Under the pieces are notes generated by a model, which was not told the origin of the DNA, did not search any database, and saw only the letters and a list, made by a program, of their open reading frames with translations. From Treponema sp. UBA6852 (lineage in GTDB: Bacteria > Spirochaetota > Spirochaetia > Treponematales > Treponemataceae), in contig DKDI01000014.1 in assembly GCA_002449305.1 (NCBI GenBank), forward strand, positions 2,546 through 17,996: 15,451 nt of DNA, written 5' to 3'. Below, piece by piece: positions 1 through 5,532 of this stretch. Every line of letters starts with the position of its first letter. Position 1 is the first letter of the stretch. The position numbers and the translations under genes were made by a program.

Positions 1-21
1 TGTCGTAGCACGGGAATGACA
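1..21. repeat. Partial copy of a dispersed GGCAATGACA-type palindromic element
   Basis: The first bases resemble the right half of the element seen complete at 265-292 and 2051-2078, with a one-base insertion and one change (cacggGaatgaca instead of cacggCaatgaca). The left arm would lie outside the window. It is noncoding and is probably a degenerate copy of the same intergenic repeat family. Confidence 0.5.
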
Positions 22-58
22 GCAAATTTACAAGGCTCGGCATTCGCCCTAATAAAAA

Positions 59-219
59 TCCGTGCCGCGGATATGTGCAAGTCCGCATCGCGGATATGGC
101 TACGTCCGTGCCGCGGATATGTGCAAGTCCGCATCGCGGATATGGCTACGTCCGTGCCACGGATATGTACGTGTCCGCTATGCGGATGTGTAAATGTCCG
201 TGCTGCGGACGGATTTTTT
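59..219. repeat. Seven tandem 23-bp units, each with a short TCCG...CGGA dyad
   Basis: Units begin at 59, 82, 105, 128, 151, 174 and 197, at an exact 23-bp step. Every unit starts with a 13-bp dyad such as TCCGCATCGCGGA or TCCGTGCCACGGA (TCCGY, three-base loop, RCGGA, sometimes with a G-T pair), followed by about 10 bp, usually TATG plus a variable part. Two alternating unit types give a higher-order 46-bp repeat that is identical in its first two copies (59-104 and 105-150). Units decay to the right, while the dyads are kept by paired changes. The last unit runs into a T-rich stretch (GGATTTTTTG). Small open frames across it are by-products of the repeat. The function is unknown: protein-binding array, structured RNA, or simple tandem duplication. 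Confidence 0.9.
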
Positions 220-230
220 GTTTGCTTTTT

Positions 231-265
231 TTAACAAGATTGTTAACCGAGTTTGCTATGCAAAC
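231..265. repeat. Two adjacent small palindromes downstream of the 23-bp array
   Basis: TTAACAAGATTGTTAA (231-246) has 6-bp arms around a 4-base loop. GTTTGCTATGCAAAC (251-265) has 6-bp arms around TAT. The second touches the dispersed element that starts at 265. No gene lies here, and the role is not evident from the sequence. Confidence 0.7.
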
Positions 266-292
266 ATCGCGGTGTTAAGCACGGCAATGACA
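265..292. repeat. Dispersed 28-bp palindromic intergenic element, copy 2
   Basis: The arms CATCGCGGTG and CACGGCAATG flank TTAAG and are followed by ACA. It aligns with the better preserved copy at 2051-2078: the right-hand 20 bases (consensus TGTYAAGCRCGGCAATGACA) differ at only two positions. Short palindromes of this form scattered between genes behave like REP-type elements in many bacteria; that this is such a family here is an inference from two full copies and one partial copy. Confidence 0.7.
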
Positions 293-456
293 CTTAAATT
301 GCTGTTCTTATCAAAACTCGAAATTAAGGCAAATACAATTTCTTCATTGCTAAAACTACTTTTTTATAAGCAGTCATAGTTTATGATAAAGTAAATTTAT
401 AGATGCAAAAAAATTCATCACTTTATCCCCTTTACAAAACTAGAAAGTTGCTTTAG
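293..456. other. A/T-rich noncoding leader upstream of the TetR gene
   Basis: No credible gene is seen. An inverted repeat with arms GATAAAGT (385-392) and ACTTTATC (420-427) encloses a second, inner GATG/CATC pair (402-405 and 416-419), so this stretch could form a stem-loop or hold a second regulator site. A weak promoter for the next gene may begin with TTGCTT at 448-453. Confidence 0.4.
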
Positions 457-472
457 ACTAACGAGCGTTAGT
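457..472. promoter_or_regulatory. Probable operator of the adjacent TetR-family repressor
   Basis: ACTAACGAGCGTTAGT is a perfect 16-bp palindrome (7-bp arms ACTAACG/CGTTAGT around AG), ending 17 bases before the TetR-family start codon. TetR-family dimers usually bind palindromes of about this size, often next to their own gene, and TAACG-N2-CGTTA cores are common among them. It would overlap the promoter, which fits autorepression of the 490-2030 unit. Confidence 0.75.
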
Positions 473-489
473 AGTTAAGCGAGGCTTAT

Positions 490-1146
490 ATGTCGGAAAA
501 AATCACAAAGGAAAACGTTATAAAATCTCTTTTGGACACATCATTTTACAAGTCTGCGGGCGGAACAAGTCTTTCTGACATAGCCGAATCGCTTGGAATA
601 AAAAAAGCGTCACTTTACAATCACTTTGAAAGCCGCAACGACATAATAGAGCAGACAACATCTTCCTGCGATGAATATTTAAAAAGCATTTCATTTATTC
701 CCGCCGAAATTGAAAGCGTGGCAAAAAAATATCCTGTTGAAACTGTCCTAAAAGGAATCGTAAGCCGCTACGTAAAAATGCACGAAAAATCTCCGCTGTT
801 CCAAATTTACACTTTTGTGGAAAGCCAAAAATATTTCGACATAAAAACCGCGCAGATTATAAGGGAAGAAAATGAAAAGCTTGAATCTCAGACTGAAATC
901 GTTCTTGAATGCCTTTTGAATTTGGGAAAAATAAAAATTTCAAAAGAGCAGATTCCGGGAATTTCAAAATGGTTCTGCGCCGGAATAAACGACTTTTTAA
1001 ACCGAAGACTTTTGGAACGCAAGCAGGCTGTAGTGCAGAATCCCAAGAGCGGCGAAGGGGAACTTTTTACGCTTCAGTCTGACGACAAGGGAATTGACGA
1101 AATCAACAGGCTTGTGGAGCAGTTCAGCAAACTTTTGTGCGCATAA
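490..1146 (+). CDS. TetR/AcrR-family transcriptional repressor
   Basis: A 218-residue protein, the usual TetR-family size. Residues about 10-55 form the three-helix DNA-binding domain, with the recognition segment LSDIAESLGIKKASLYNHF (about 28-46) and the typical following FESRNDII. The rest is a mostly helical ligand-binding and dimerisation region with no motif that reveals the ligand. The ATG at 490 is preceded by GAGG (481-484 region) and directly follows the palindromic operator at 457-472, so autoregulation is likely. The membrane-protein gene starts 26 bases after its stop, suggesting the repressor controls that gene in the same transcript. The inducer is unknown. The family assignment is firm; the regulon is inferred from position. 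Confidence 0.92.
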   Translation: MSEKITKENVIKSLLDTSFYKSAGGTSLSDIAESLGIKKASLYNHFESRNDIIEQTTSSCDEYLKSISFIPAEIESVAKKYPVETVLKGIVSRYVKMHEKSPLFQIYTFVESQKYFDIKTAQIIREENEKLESQTEIVLECLLNLGKIKISKEQIPGISKWFCAGINDFLNRRLLERKQAVVQNPKSGEGELFTLQSDDKGIDEINRLVEQFSKLLCA

Positions 1147-1172
1147 AATTTTCAAAATTTCTTGAGGAAAAA

Positions 1173-2030
1173 ATGAATCAGATAAATATGCCTTTGATTG
1201 ACAGCCAGCATCTTTTTTTGCTTTTTATTTTTTATTCTTTTGTCGGATGGATTTGCGAGGAAATCTGGGTTTCTTCACTTTACAGAAAAATCGAAAAACG
1301 CGGAATGCTGCATGGCCCTATTTGTCCTATTTATGGATTCGGTGCGCTTATAATTCTTTTTGGAATTTATCCTTGGCGCGAAACTTGGTTCAGGCTTTTT
1401 GTGGCATCCGCAATTTTAGCTTCAATTCTGGAATATTTTTCAAGCTGGCTTTTGGAAACTATTTTCCACACAAAATGGTGGGACTATTCAGGACATAAAT
1501 TCAATTTAAATGGAAGAATCTGCCTTTTGAATTCCTGCGCATTCGGACTTGGCGGAGTTGCGCTTGAGCATTTTCTGCATCCAATCGCTGTAAATCTGAT
1601 TTTTGCTACAGAAATTCAGCCGTTCATTCCTTCAATTTACTATGCGTTCAGTACAATTCTCGGAATCGATTTGATTTTCACGGTAAAGCGGCTTGTAAGA
1701 TTCAGCGAGACAATGGAAAAACTCAAGATGTTCGGTGAACAGCTCAAGGAAAAATATGGAAGCGAATCTTGGTTCCGGGACACAAACTTGCATACGATGA
1801 TTCAGTCTGTAAAAGCAAGAATCGAATCCGGCTCAATTCAGGCAAGTGAAAAAATGAAAGAACGGCTTGAAAAATTCTCACGAAGGCAGCGCAACGAAGA
1901 AAGCCTTTTCAGAAAATTTCCTACAATGTCCAGCCGTGAATACAAACTTCCGCTTGACCACATAAAACAGACGCTCAAGGAAAGCATCGAAAAAAAACGC
2001 AACGAGCGCCTGAGCAAAATCCGAAAGTAA
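1173..2030 (+). CDS. CmpB-type multi-pass membrane protein (putative ABC transporter permease family)
   Basis: A 285-residue protein matching the family annotated 'putative ABC transporter permease' (PF06541, ABC_trans_CmpB). It shows the features I associate with that family: FYSFVGWICEE in the first membrane segment (about 13-33), then GMLHGPICPIYGFGA (44-58), WDYS (103-106) and NGRICL (113-118). About five hydrophobic segments fall near 13-33, 51-66, 74-97, 117-145 and 153-171. They are followed by a charged cytoplasmic tail of roughly 110 residues rich in Lys, Arg and Glu. The start is ATG 1173, with GAGGA at 1164-1168; an in-frame GTG at 1137 lies inside the TetR gene and has no ribosome site. 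The biochemical role of the family is not established, and no ATPase partner is nearby. It probably belongs to the TetR-controlled unit. Confidence 0.8.
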   Translation: MNQINMPLIDSQHLFLLFIFYSFVGWICEEIWVSSLYRKIEKRGMLHGPICPIYGFGALIILFGIYPWRETWFRLFVASAILASILEYFSSWLLETIFHTKWWDYSGHKFNLNGRICLLNSCAFGLGGVALEHFLHPIAVNLIFATEIQPFIPSIYYAFSTILGIDLIFTVKRLVRFSETMEKLKMFGEQLKEKYGSESWFRDTNLHTMIQSVKARIESGSIQASEKMKERLEKFSRRQRNEESLFRKFPTMSSREYKLPLDHIKQTLKESIEKKRNERLSKIRK

Positions 2031-2050
2031 CCTAAATTCCACAAGTTTAT

Positions 2051-2078
2051 CATTGCCGTGTCAAGCGCGGCAATGACA
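2051..2078. repeat. Dispersed 28-bp palindromic intergenic element, copy 3
   Basis: CATTGCCGTG, TCAAG, CGCGGCAATG then ACA: ten-base arms with a single G-T type mismatch. It lies 20 bases after the CmpB-type stop codon. It is the best preserved copy in the window and is related to 265-292 and 1-21. No T-run follows, so it is not a classical terminator, although a transcript could fold here and be protected from exonucleases. Confidence 0.75.
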
Positions 2079-2109
2079 AACTGTTTACCAAGCAAAAAAC
2101 ACCAAAATA

Positions 2110-2127
2110 TTGTGATTTTTCTCACAT
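2110..2127. promoter_or_regulatory. CRP/FNR-like binding site, upstream copy
   Basis: TTGTGATTTTTCTCACAT contains TGTGA-N6-TCACA, the consensus spacing and half-sites of CRP-family sites, and is close to the TTGTGA-N6-TCACAA form reported for HcpR-type regulators. The 18-bp stretch from 2109 recurs exactly 135 bp downstream. Which regulator of the superfamily binds cannot be told from the DNA. Confidence 0.6.
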
Positions 2128-2174
2128 AAAGACAATTTTCAAGGTAAAATCAGCAAATTCTAGCATTTTTTATA

Positions 2175-2184
2175 AGCCTAGGCT
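2175..2184. other. Ten-base perfect palindrome between the two CRP/FNR-like sites
   Basis: AGCCTAGGCT lies midway between the two TGTGA sites in an otherwise A/T-rich leader. It may be a third regulator site or chance. The remaining stretch 2128-2244 is A/T-rich and should contain the serC promoter; a -10-like TTATAG is at 2231-2236, but no convincing -35 is seen. Confidence 0.3.
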
Positions 2185-2244
2185 AAATTTCAATGGAAAC
2201 GCCCTTATTTTTTTTATAAAATTAGTTAAATTATAGCAAATTTA

Positions 2245-2262
2245 TTGTGATTTTTCTCACAA
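2245..2262. promoter_or_regulatory. CRP/FNR-like binding site just upstream of serC
   Basis: TTGTGATTTTTCTCACAA has perfect 6-bp arms around a 6-base centre and ends 17 bases before the serC start codon. If the -10 is the TTATAG at 2231-2236, the site lies just downstream of the transcription start, a position typical of repression. The A/T-rich flanks do not settle this. Confidence 0.65.
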
Positions 2263-2279
2263 ATCAAAAGGGGTACAGA

Positions 2280-3401
2280 ATGTCAAGAGTATACAATTTT
2301 AGCGCAGGTCCATCTTGCTTGCCGGAAGAAGTTTTAAAAGAATGCGCATCAGAAATGCTTGACTACAACGGAAGCGGACAGTCAGTAATGGAAATGAGCC
2401 ACCGCTCAAGCACATATCAGGCAATAATTGACCACGCAGAATCACAAGTACGCAAACTTATGAAAGTTCCAGAAAACTACAAAATCCTTTTTTTGCAGGG
2501 AGGCGGTTCAACACAGTTTGCAATGGTCGCAGAAAATCTTGGCATTCACACAGGAAAAGCCGCATACATTCAAACTGGAGTTTGGGCAAAAAAGGCGGCG
2601 GCAGAAGCAAAGCATCTTGGAATAAAAGTTGACATCATAGCTTCAAGTGAAGACAAAAATTATTCTTATATTCCGCATGTTGAAAAAATTGAAGGCGACT
2701 ACGACTATGCGTATATATGCTTCAACAACACAATAATGGGAACCCACTACGAGTATATTCCAGACACAGGAAAAATTCCTCTTGTTGCAGACATTTCATC
2801 TTGCGTTTTAAGCGAAGAGCTTGACGTTTCAAAGTTCGGGCTTCTTTTTGCAGGCGCGCAGAAAAACCTTGCTCCGGCTGGAGTTACTCTTGTTATAATC
2901 CGCGAGGATTTGATTACAGAAACTCCACGCGAAGGAACGCCGACAATGCTTTGCTACAAAACTCACGCAGACAACGGAAGCATGTACAACACTCCGCCTT
3001 GCTACACAATTTACGTTCTTGGAAAAGTTCTTGACTGGATTGAAAAAAACGGAGGAGCTGCAGGAATCAACAAGCTGAATGTTGAAAAAGCAAATTACCT
3101 TTACGACTATCTTGACTCAAGCGATTTCTATCATGCCACAGCAGAAAAAGGAAGCCGCTCTCTCATGAATGTTCCGTTCCTCACAAAATATTCAACAGGT
3201 TCAAAAGACGAAACCGACATTGCAAAAGAAAAAGAAATCAACGCAAAGTTCGTAAAAGAAGCTGAAGCCGCAGGACTTGTAAATCTTAAAGGACACAGAC
3301 TTGTAGGCGGAATGAGGGCTTCAATTTACAATGCGATGCCGCTAGCCGGAGTTAAAGCTCTTGTTGAGTTCATGAAAAAGTTCGCAGAAGAAAATAAATA
3401 A
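2280..3401 (+). CDS. serC: Phosphoserine aminotransferase
   Basis: Transfers the glutamate amino group to 3-phosphohydroxypyruvate, giving phosphoserine and 2-oxoglutarate, in the cytoplasmic serine pathway; the cofactor is pyridoxal phosphate. The 373-residue protein begins with the family signature NFSAGPSCLPEEVL. It has the phosphate-binding loop GGGSTQF (74-80), HRSS (41-44), D171 in VADISS for the cofactor ring nitrogen, and the Schiff-base lysine K195 in GAQKNLAPAG. The C-terminal domain ends with GHRLVGGMRASIYNAMP, typical of SerC. ATG 2280 is chosen because GGGG (2270-2273) sits six bases upstream; an in-frame GTG at 2247 lies inside the palindromic regulator site. serA follows after 14 bases, so the two are co-transcribed. 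Length and motifs are normal. Confidence 0.97.
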   Translation: MSRVYNFSAGPSCLPEEVLKECASEMLDYNGSGQSVMEMSHRSSTYQAIIDHAESQVRKLMKVPENYKILFLQGGGSTQFAMVAENLGIHTGKAAYIQTGVWAKKAAAEAKHLGIKVDIIASSEDKNYSYIPHVEKIEGDYDYAYICFNNTIMGTHYEYIPDTGKIPLVADISSCVLSEELDVSKFGLLFAGAQKNLAPAGVTLVIIREDLITETPREGTPTMLCYKTHADNGSMYNTPPCYTIYVLGKVLDWIEKNGGAAGINKLNVEKANYLYDYLDSSDFYHATAEKGSRSLMNVPFLTKYSTGSKDETDIAKEKEINAKFVKEAEAAGLVNLKGHRLVGGMRASIYNAMPLAGVKALVEFMKKFAEENK

Positions 3402-3415
3402 AAACGGAGAAAAAA

Positions 3416-4594
3416 ATGTTTAAGATTCAGACACTAGACAGAATCAGCGCAGTTGGACTCGATAACTTTCCACGCGATGAATATGAAATTGCAAGCGAAA
3501 TCGTAAAACCTGACGCAATTCTTGTTCGCAGCCACGATATGCTTTCAATGGAAATCGACCCGAACATAAAAGCTGTTGCCCGCGCAGGAGCCGGCGTAAA
3601 CAATATTCCAGTAAAAGACCTTGCGCAAAAAGGCGTTGTAGTTTTCAACACGCCGGGAGCAAACGCAAACGCTGTAAAAGAGCTTGTAATCCTCGGACTA
3701 CTTATGGCAAGCCGTCCTGTAATCGCCGCAAATCAGTGGGTAAATTCCCTCGCCGGAAAAGGAGCAGAAATTGCAACTCTTGCTGAAAAAGGAAAGAAAA
3801 ATTTCATTGGACAGGAAGTAAAAGGAAAAACTTTAGGCGTAATCGGGCTTGGAGCAATCGGAGCGCAGGTCGCAAATACAGCTGTAGAGCTTGGAATGAA
3901 TGTAATCGGCTACGATCCGTTCCTTTCTGTAGATGCCGCTTGGAGCTTGAATCATCAGGTTAAGCACGCTGAAACATTAGACACTCTTCTTGCAAAAGCT
4001 GACTATCTTACTTTCCATGTTCCAGAAACTCCAGACACAAAAGGCTTTGTTAATGCAAATACAATCAAGAACATGAAAAACGGCGTAAAGCTCATAAACA
4101 TTGCGCGTGGCGGACTTGTAAACAACGAAGATGTTCTTGCAGCAATCAGAGCCGGAAAAATTTCATGCATGGTTACAGACTTTGCAGCAGAAGAACTAAT
4201 TGCTTGCGACAAAGTAATTTGCCTTCCGCATTTGGGCGCTTCAACTCCAGAAGCAGAAGACAACTGCGCAGTAATGGCTGTAAAAGAGCTCCGTGACTTC
4301 CTTGAGCGCGGAATTATCAAGAACAGCGTAAACTTTCCAAAGACAACAACAGACAACCCTATTCCATGCGGCGGAACAAGACTTTGCATTAGCCACAAAA
4401 ACGAGCCGGGACTTGTTGCGCAGTTCACGACAATTCTTGGAGAAGCAAATCTCAACATCGAAGGAATGGTCAACCAAAACCGCGGTGAAGTTGCCTACAA
4501 CATTATTGATGTGGCAGGAAAAGTTACCGAGCAAACTTTGGAAAATCTTGCTGCCATAAAAGACGTTACAAAAGTAAGACCAATCTACAACTAA
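3416..4594 (+). CDS. serA: D-3-phosphoglycerate dehydrogenase, short form with C-terminal ACT domain
   Basis: Oxidises 3-phosphoglycerate to 3-phosphohydroxypyruvate with NAD+, the step before SerC. In the 392-residue protein, the substrate domain includes ARAGAGVNNIP (55-65) and FNTPGANANAVKEL (77-90). The NAD-binding Rossmann motif is GLGAIG (144-149), with D167 of YDPF at the end of the second strand. Catalytic residues are R231 (NIARGG), E260 (TDFAAEE) and H272 (PHLGAST). Glu and His are only 12 residues apart, a shortened loop relative to the E. coli type. Residues about 318-392 are an ACT domain (RLCISHKNEPGLVAQ), suggesting amino-acid feedback, probably by serine. GGAGA (3406-3410) precedes ATG 3416. 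It ends the operon, with a terminator 24 bases after the stop codon. Confidence 0.95.
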   Translation: MFKIQTLDRISAVGLDNFPRDEYEIASEIVKPDAILVRSHDMLSMEIDPNIKAVARAGAGVNNIPVKDLAQKGVVVFNTPGANANAVKELVILGLLMASRPVIAANQWVNSLAGKGAEIATLAEKGKKNFIGQEVKGKTLGVIGLGAIGAQVANTAVELGMNVIGYDPFLSVDAAWSLNHQVKHAETLDTLLAKADYLTFHVPETPDTKGFVNANTIKNMKNGVKLINIARGGLVNNEDVLAAIRAGKISCMVTDFAAEELIACDKVICLPHLGASTPEAEDNCAVMAVKELRDFLERGIIKNSVNFPKTTTDNPIPCGGTRLCISHKNEPGLVAQFTTILGEANLNIEGMVNQNRGEVAYNIIDVAGKVTEQTLENLAAIKDVTKVRPIYN

Positions 4595-4617
4595 AAATCT
4601 TCTATATAAAAATATTT

Positions 4618-4660
4618 CCCTGCAGAATAAATTTTTTATTTTCTTTCGCAGGGATTTTTT
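4618..4660 (+). terminator. Intrinsic terminator of serC-serA
   Basis: CCCTGC (4618-4623) pairs with GCAGGG (4648-4653) and is followed by ATTTTTTATTTT. The loop is long (24 bases) and A/T-rich, with partial internal pairing. It lies just after the serA stop codon. Confidence 0.75.
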
Positions 4661-4727
4661 ATTTTAAATTGCCGAAAAAAATTTCATTTTCACGCTGAAA
4701 AATAATTTGCAATGCTTTCCCTATATA

Positions 4728-4759
4728 TTGACATATACAGTAGCGTGGTATAGTATAAT
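4728..4759 (+). promoter_or_regulatory. Copper operon promoter with a dyad in the spacer
   Basis: A perfect -35 TTGACA (4728-4733) and a perfect -10 TATAAT (4754-4759) are separated by 20 bases. An alternative -10, TATAGT (4749-4754), gives 15. The spacer holds the inverted repeat TATAC-N9-GTATA (4734-4738 and 4748-4752), which fills almost exactly the gap and is the best candidate CsoR operator. The gap resembles the long spacers of MerR-type promoters, but the adjacent regulator is CsoR, so repression by occlusion is more likely. Confidence 0.65.
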
Positions 4760-4784
4760 AAAAAATTTATTAATGGAGAAAACT

Positions 4785-5096
4785 ATGGAAATGGAAGAAA
4801 AAAAATCTTGCTGCGCAAACAAAACAACAAAACGCCCAGAAGAAGAATTAAGAAAACTTGTAAACAGGCTCAGCAGAATTGAAGGTCAGGTCAATGGAGT
4901 AAAAAAAATGCTCCAGAACGATGCGTACTGCACGGACATTCTTATTCAAGTTTCTGCATGCCAAGCCGCATTTAACTCGTTCACAAAGGAGCTCCTTGCA
5001 AGCCACATAAAAGGCTGTGTTGCAGAAGGAATAAAAAAAGGCGATGAAGAGATTGTTGATGAGCTTGTCCGCACACTTCAAAAACTTATGAAATAA
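4785..5096 (+). CDS. csoR: CsoR-family copper-sensing transcriptional repressor
   Basis: A 103-residue all-helical repressor expected to bind operator DNA without copper and release it when Cu(I) binds. The family core RLSRIEGQVNGVKKML (28-43) is followed by the copper ligands C49 (in DAYCTDIL), H74 and C78 (in SHIKGCV), the C-H-C set of CsoR. Y48 next to the first cysteine and acidic residues near 88-93 match the second-shell residues of copper-type members rather than the nickel (RcnR) or formaldehyde (FrmR) types. An extra Cys-Cys pair at 9-10 in the N-terminal tail is unusual. ATG 4785 is preferred because GGAG (4775-4778) lies six bases upstream; ATG 4773 and a TTG at 4707 are in frame but poorly supported. 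First gene of the copper operon. Confidence 0.93.
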   Translation: MEMEEKKSCCANKTTKRPEEELRKLVNRLSRIEGQVNGVKKMLQNDAYCTDILIQVSACQAAFNSFTKELLASHIKGCVAEGIKKGDEEIVDELVRTLQKLMK

Positions 5097-5118
5097 ATTT
5101 TCTCTTTAGGAGGAAAAA

Positions 5119-5481
5119 ATGATAAACATTATTTTAGTTTTATTTATAATTGTAATCTTTGCGTTTGCACTTAAAAATTCTATAAAGCATTTTAAAGGTG
5201 AAGGTTCTTGCTGCGGAGGAGGTGGCGGAACTTTAGTTGAAAAAAAACAGCTTACAAATCCTGTTGTTGAAAAAAGGGTAATTTTTACAGAAGGAATGAA
5301 ATGTTCTGAGTGCGCAAAAAAGCTATGGAACTCGCTGAATAAAATCGAAGAGCTTTCTGTAAAAAAAGTAAACTTTAAAAATGGAACTGTAGTTTTTGAA
5401 GCAAGCAGAAATATTTCAGACGAAGAAATCAAATCTGCTGTTGAAAATGCAGGATATAAATTTATAAAAACTATTCCATAA
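5119..5481 (+). CDS. Small membrane-anchored Cys/Gly-rich protein with a heavy-metal-associated domain
   Basis: A 120-residue protein. Residues 3-18 are a single membrane segment, followed by a basic stretch and GEGSCCGGGGG (27-37). This N-terminal third resembles the small FeoB-associated Cys-rich membrane proteins. Residues about 53-118 form an HMA ferredoxin-like domain with the Cu(I)/metal motif GMKCSEC (C62 and C65) and a typical end, AVENAGYKF. A strong site, AGGAGG (5108-5113), precedes ATG 5119. It lies 22 bases after csoR and upstream of the copper ATPase, so it is likely a tethered copper chaperone or scavenger handing metal to the pump. Topology is uncertain: the positive charges after the helix suggest the HMA domain is cytoplasmic. 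The metal specificity is inferred from the operon. Confidence 0.8.
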   Translation: MINIILVLFIIVIFAFALKNSIKHFKGEGSCCGGGGGTLVEKKQLTNPVVEKRVIFTEGMKCSECAKKLWNSLNKIEELSVKKVNFKNGTVVFEASRNISDEEIKSAVENAGYKFIKTIP

Positions 5482-5532
5482 TAAAAAGGAAATTTCATTC
5501 TTGGCTTTTGTCCACAAGCTATGGAGGTTCGA

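Noticed and set aside
59..219. CRISPR-like repetition
   Set aside because: Units abut at 23 bp with only about 10 bp between dyads; there are no unique spacers of 25-40 bp and no cas genes.
16..278. Small open frames across the 23-bp array
   Set aside because: They owe their openness to the repeat, have no ribosome site and overlap each other in different frames.
2051..2078. Terminator of the TetR/CmpB unit
   Set aside because: Good stem but no T-run on the plus strand, and it is a member of a dispersed repeat.
1838..2125. Minus-strand 95-codon frame
   Set aside because: Antisense to the end of the CmpB-type gene and through the intergenic palindrome; no ribosome site or family features.
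2247..2279. Upstream GTG start for serC
   Set aside because: It lies within the TTGTGA palindrome and lacks a ribosome site; ATG 2280 has GGGG at the right distance and gives the family's N terminus.
4003..4473. Minus-strand 156-codon frame under serA
   Set aside because: Shadow of a gene with firm catalytic motifs on the plus strand.
4707..4784. Longer csoR start (TTG 4707 or ATG 4773)
   Set aside because: TTG 4707 is upstream of the promoter boxes; ATG 4773 overlaps the GGAG that serves ATG 4785.
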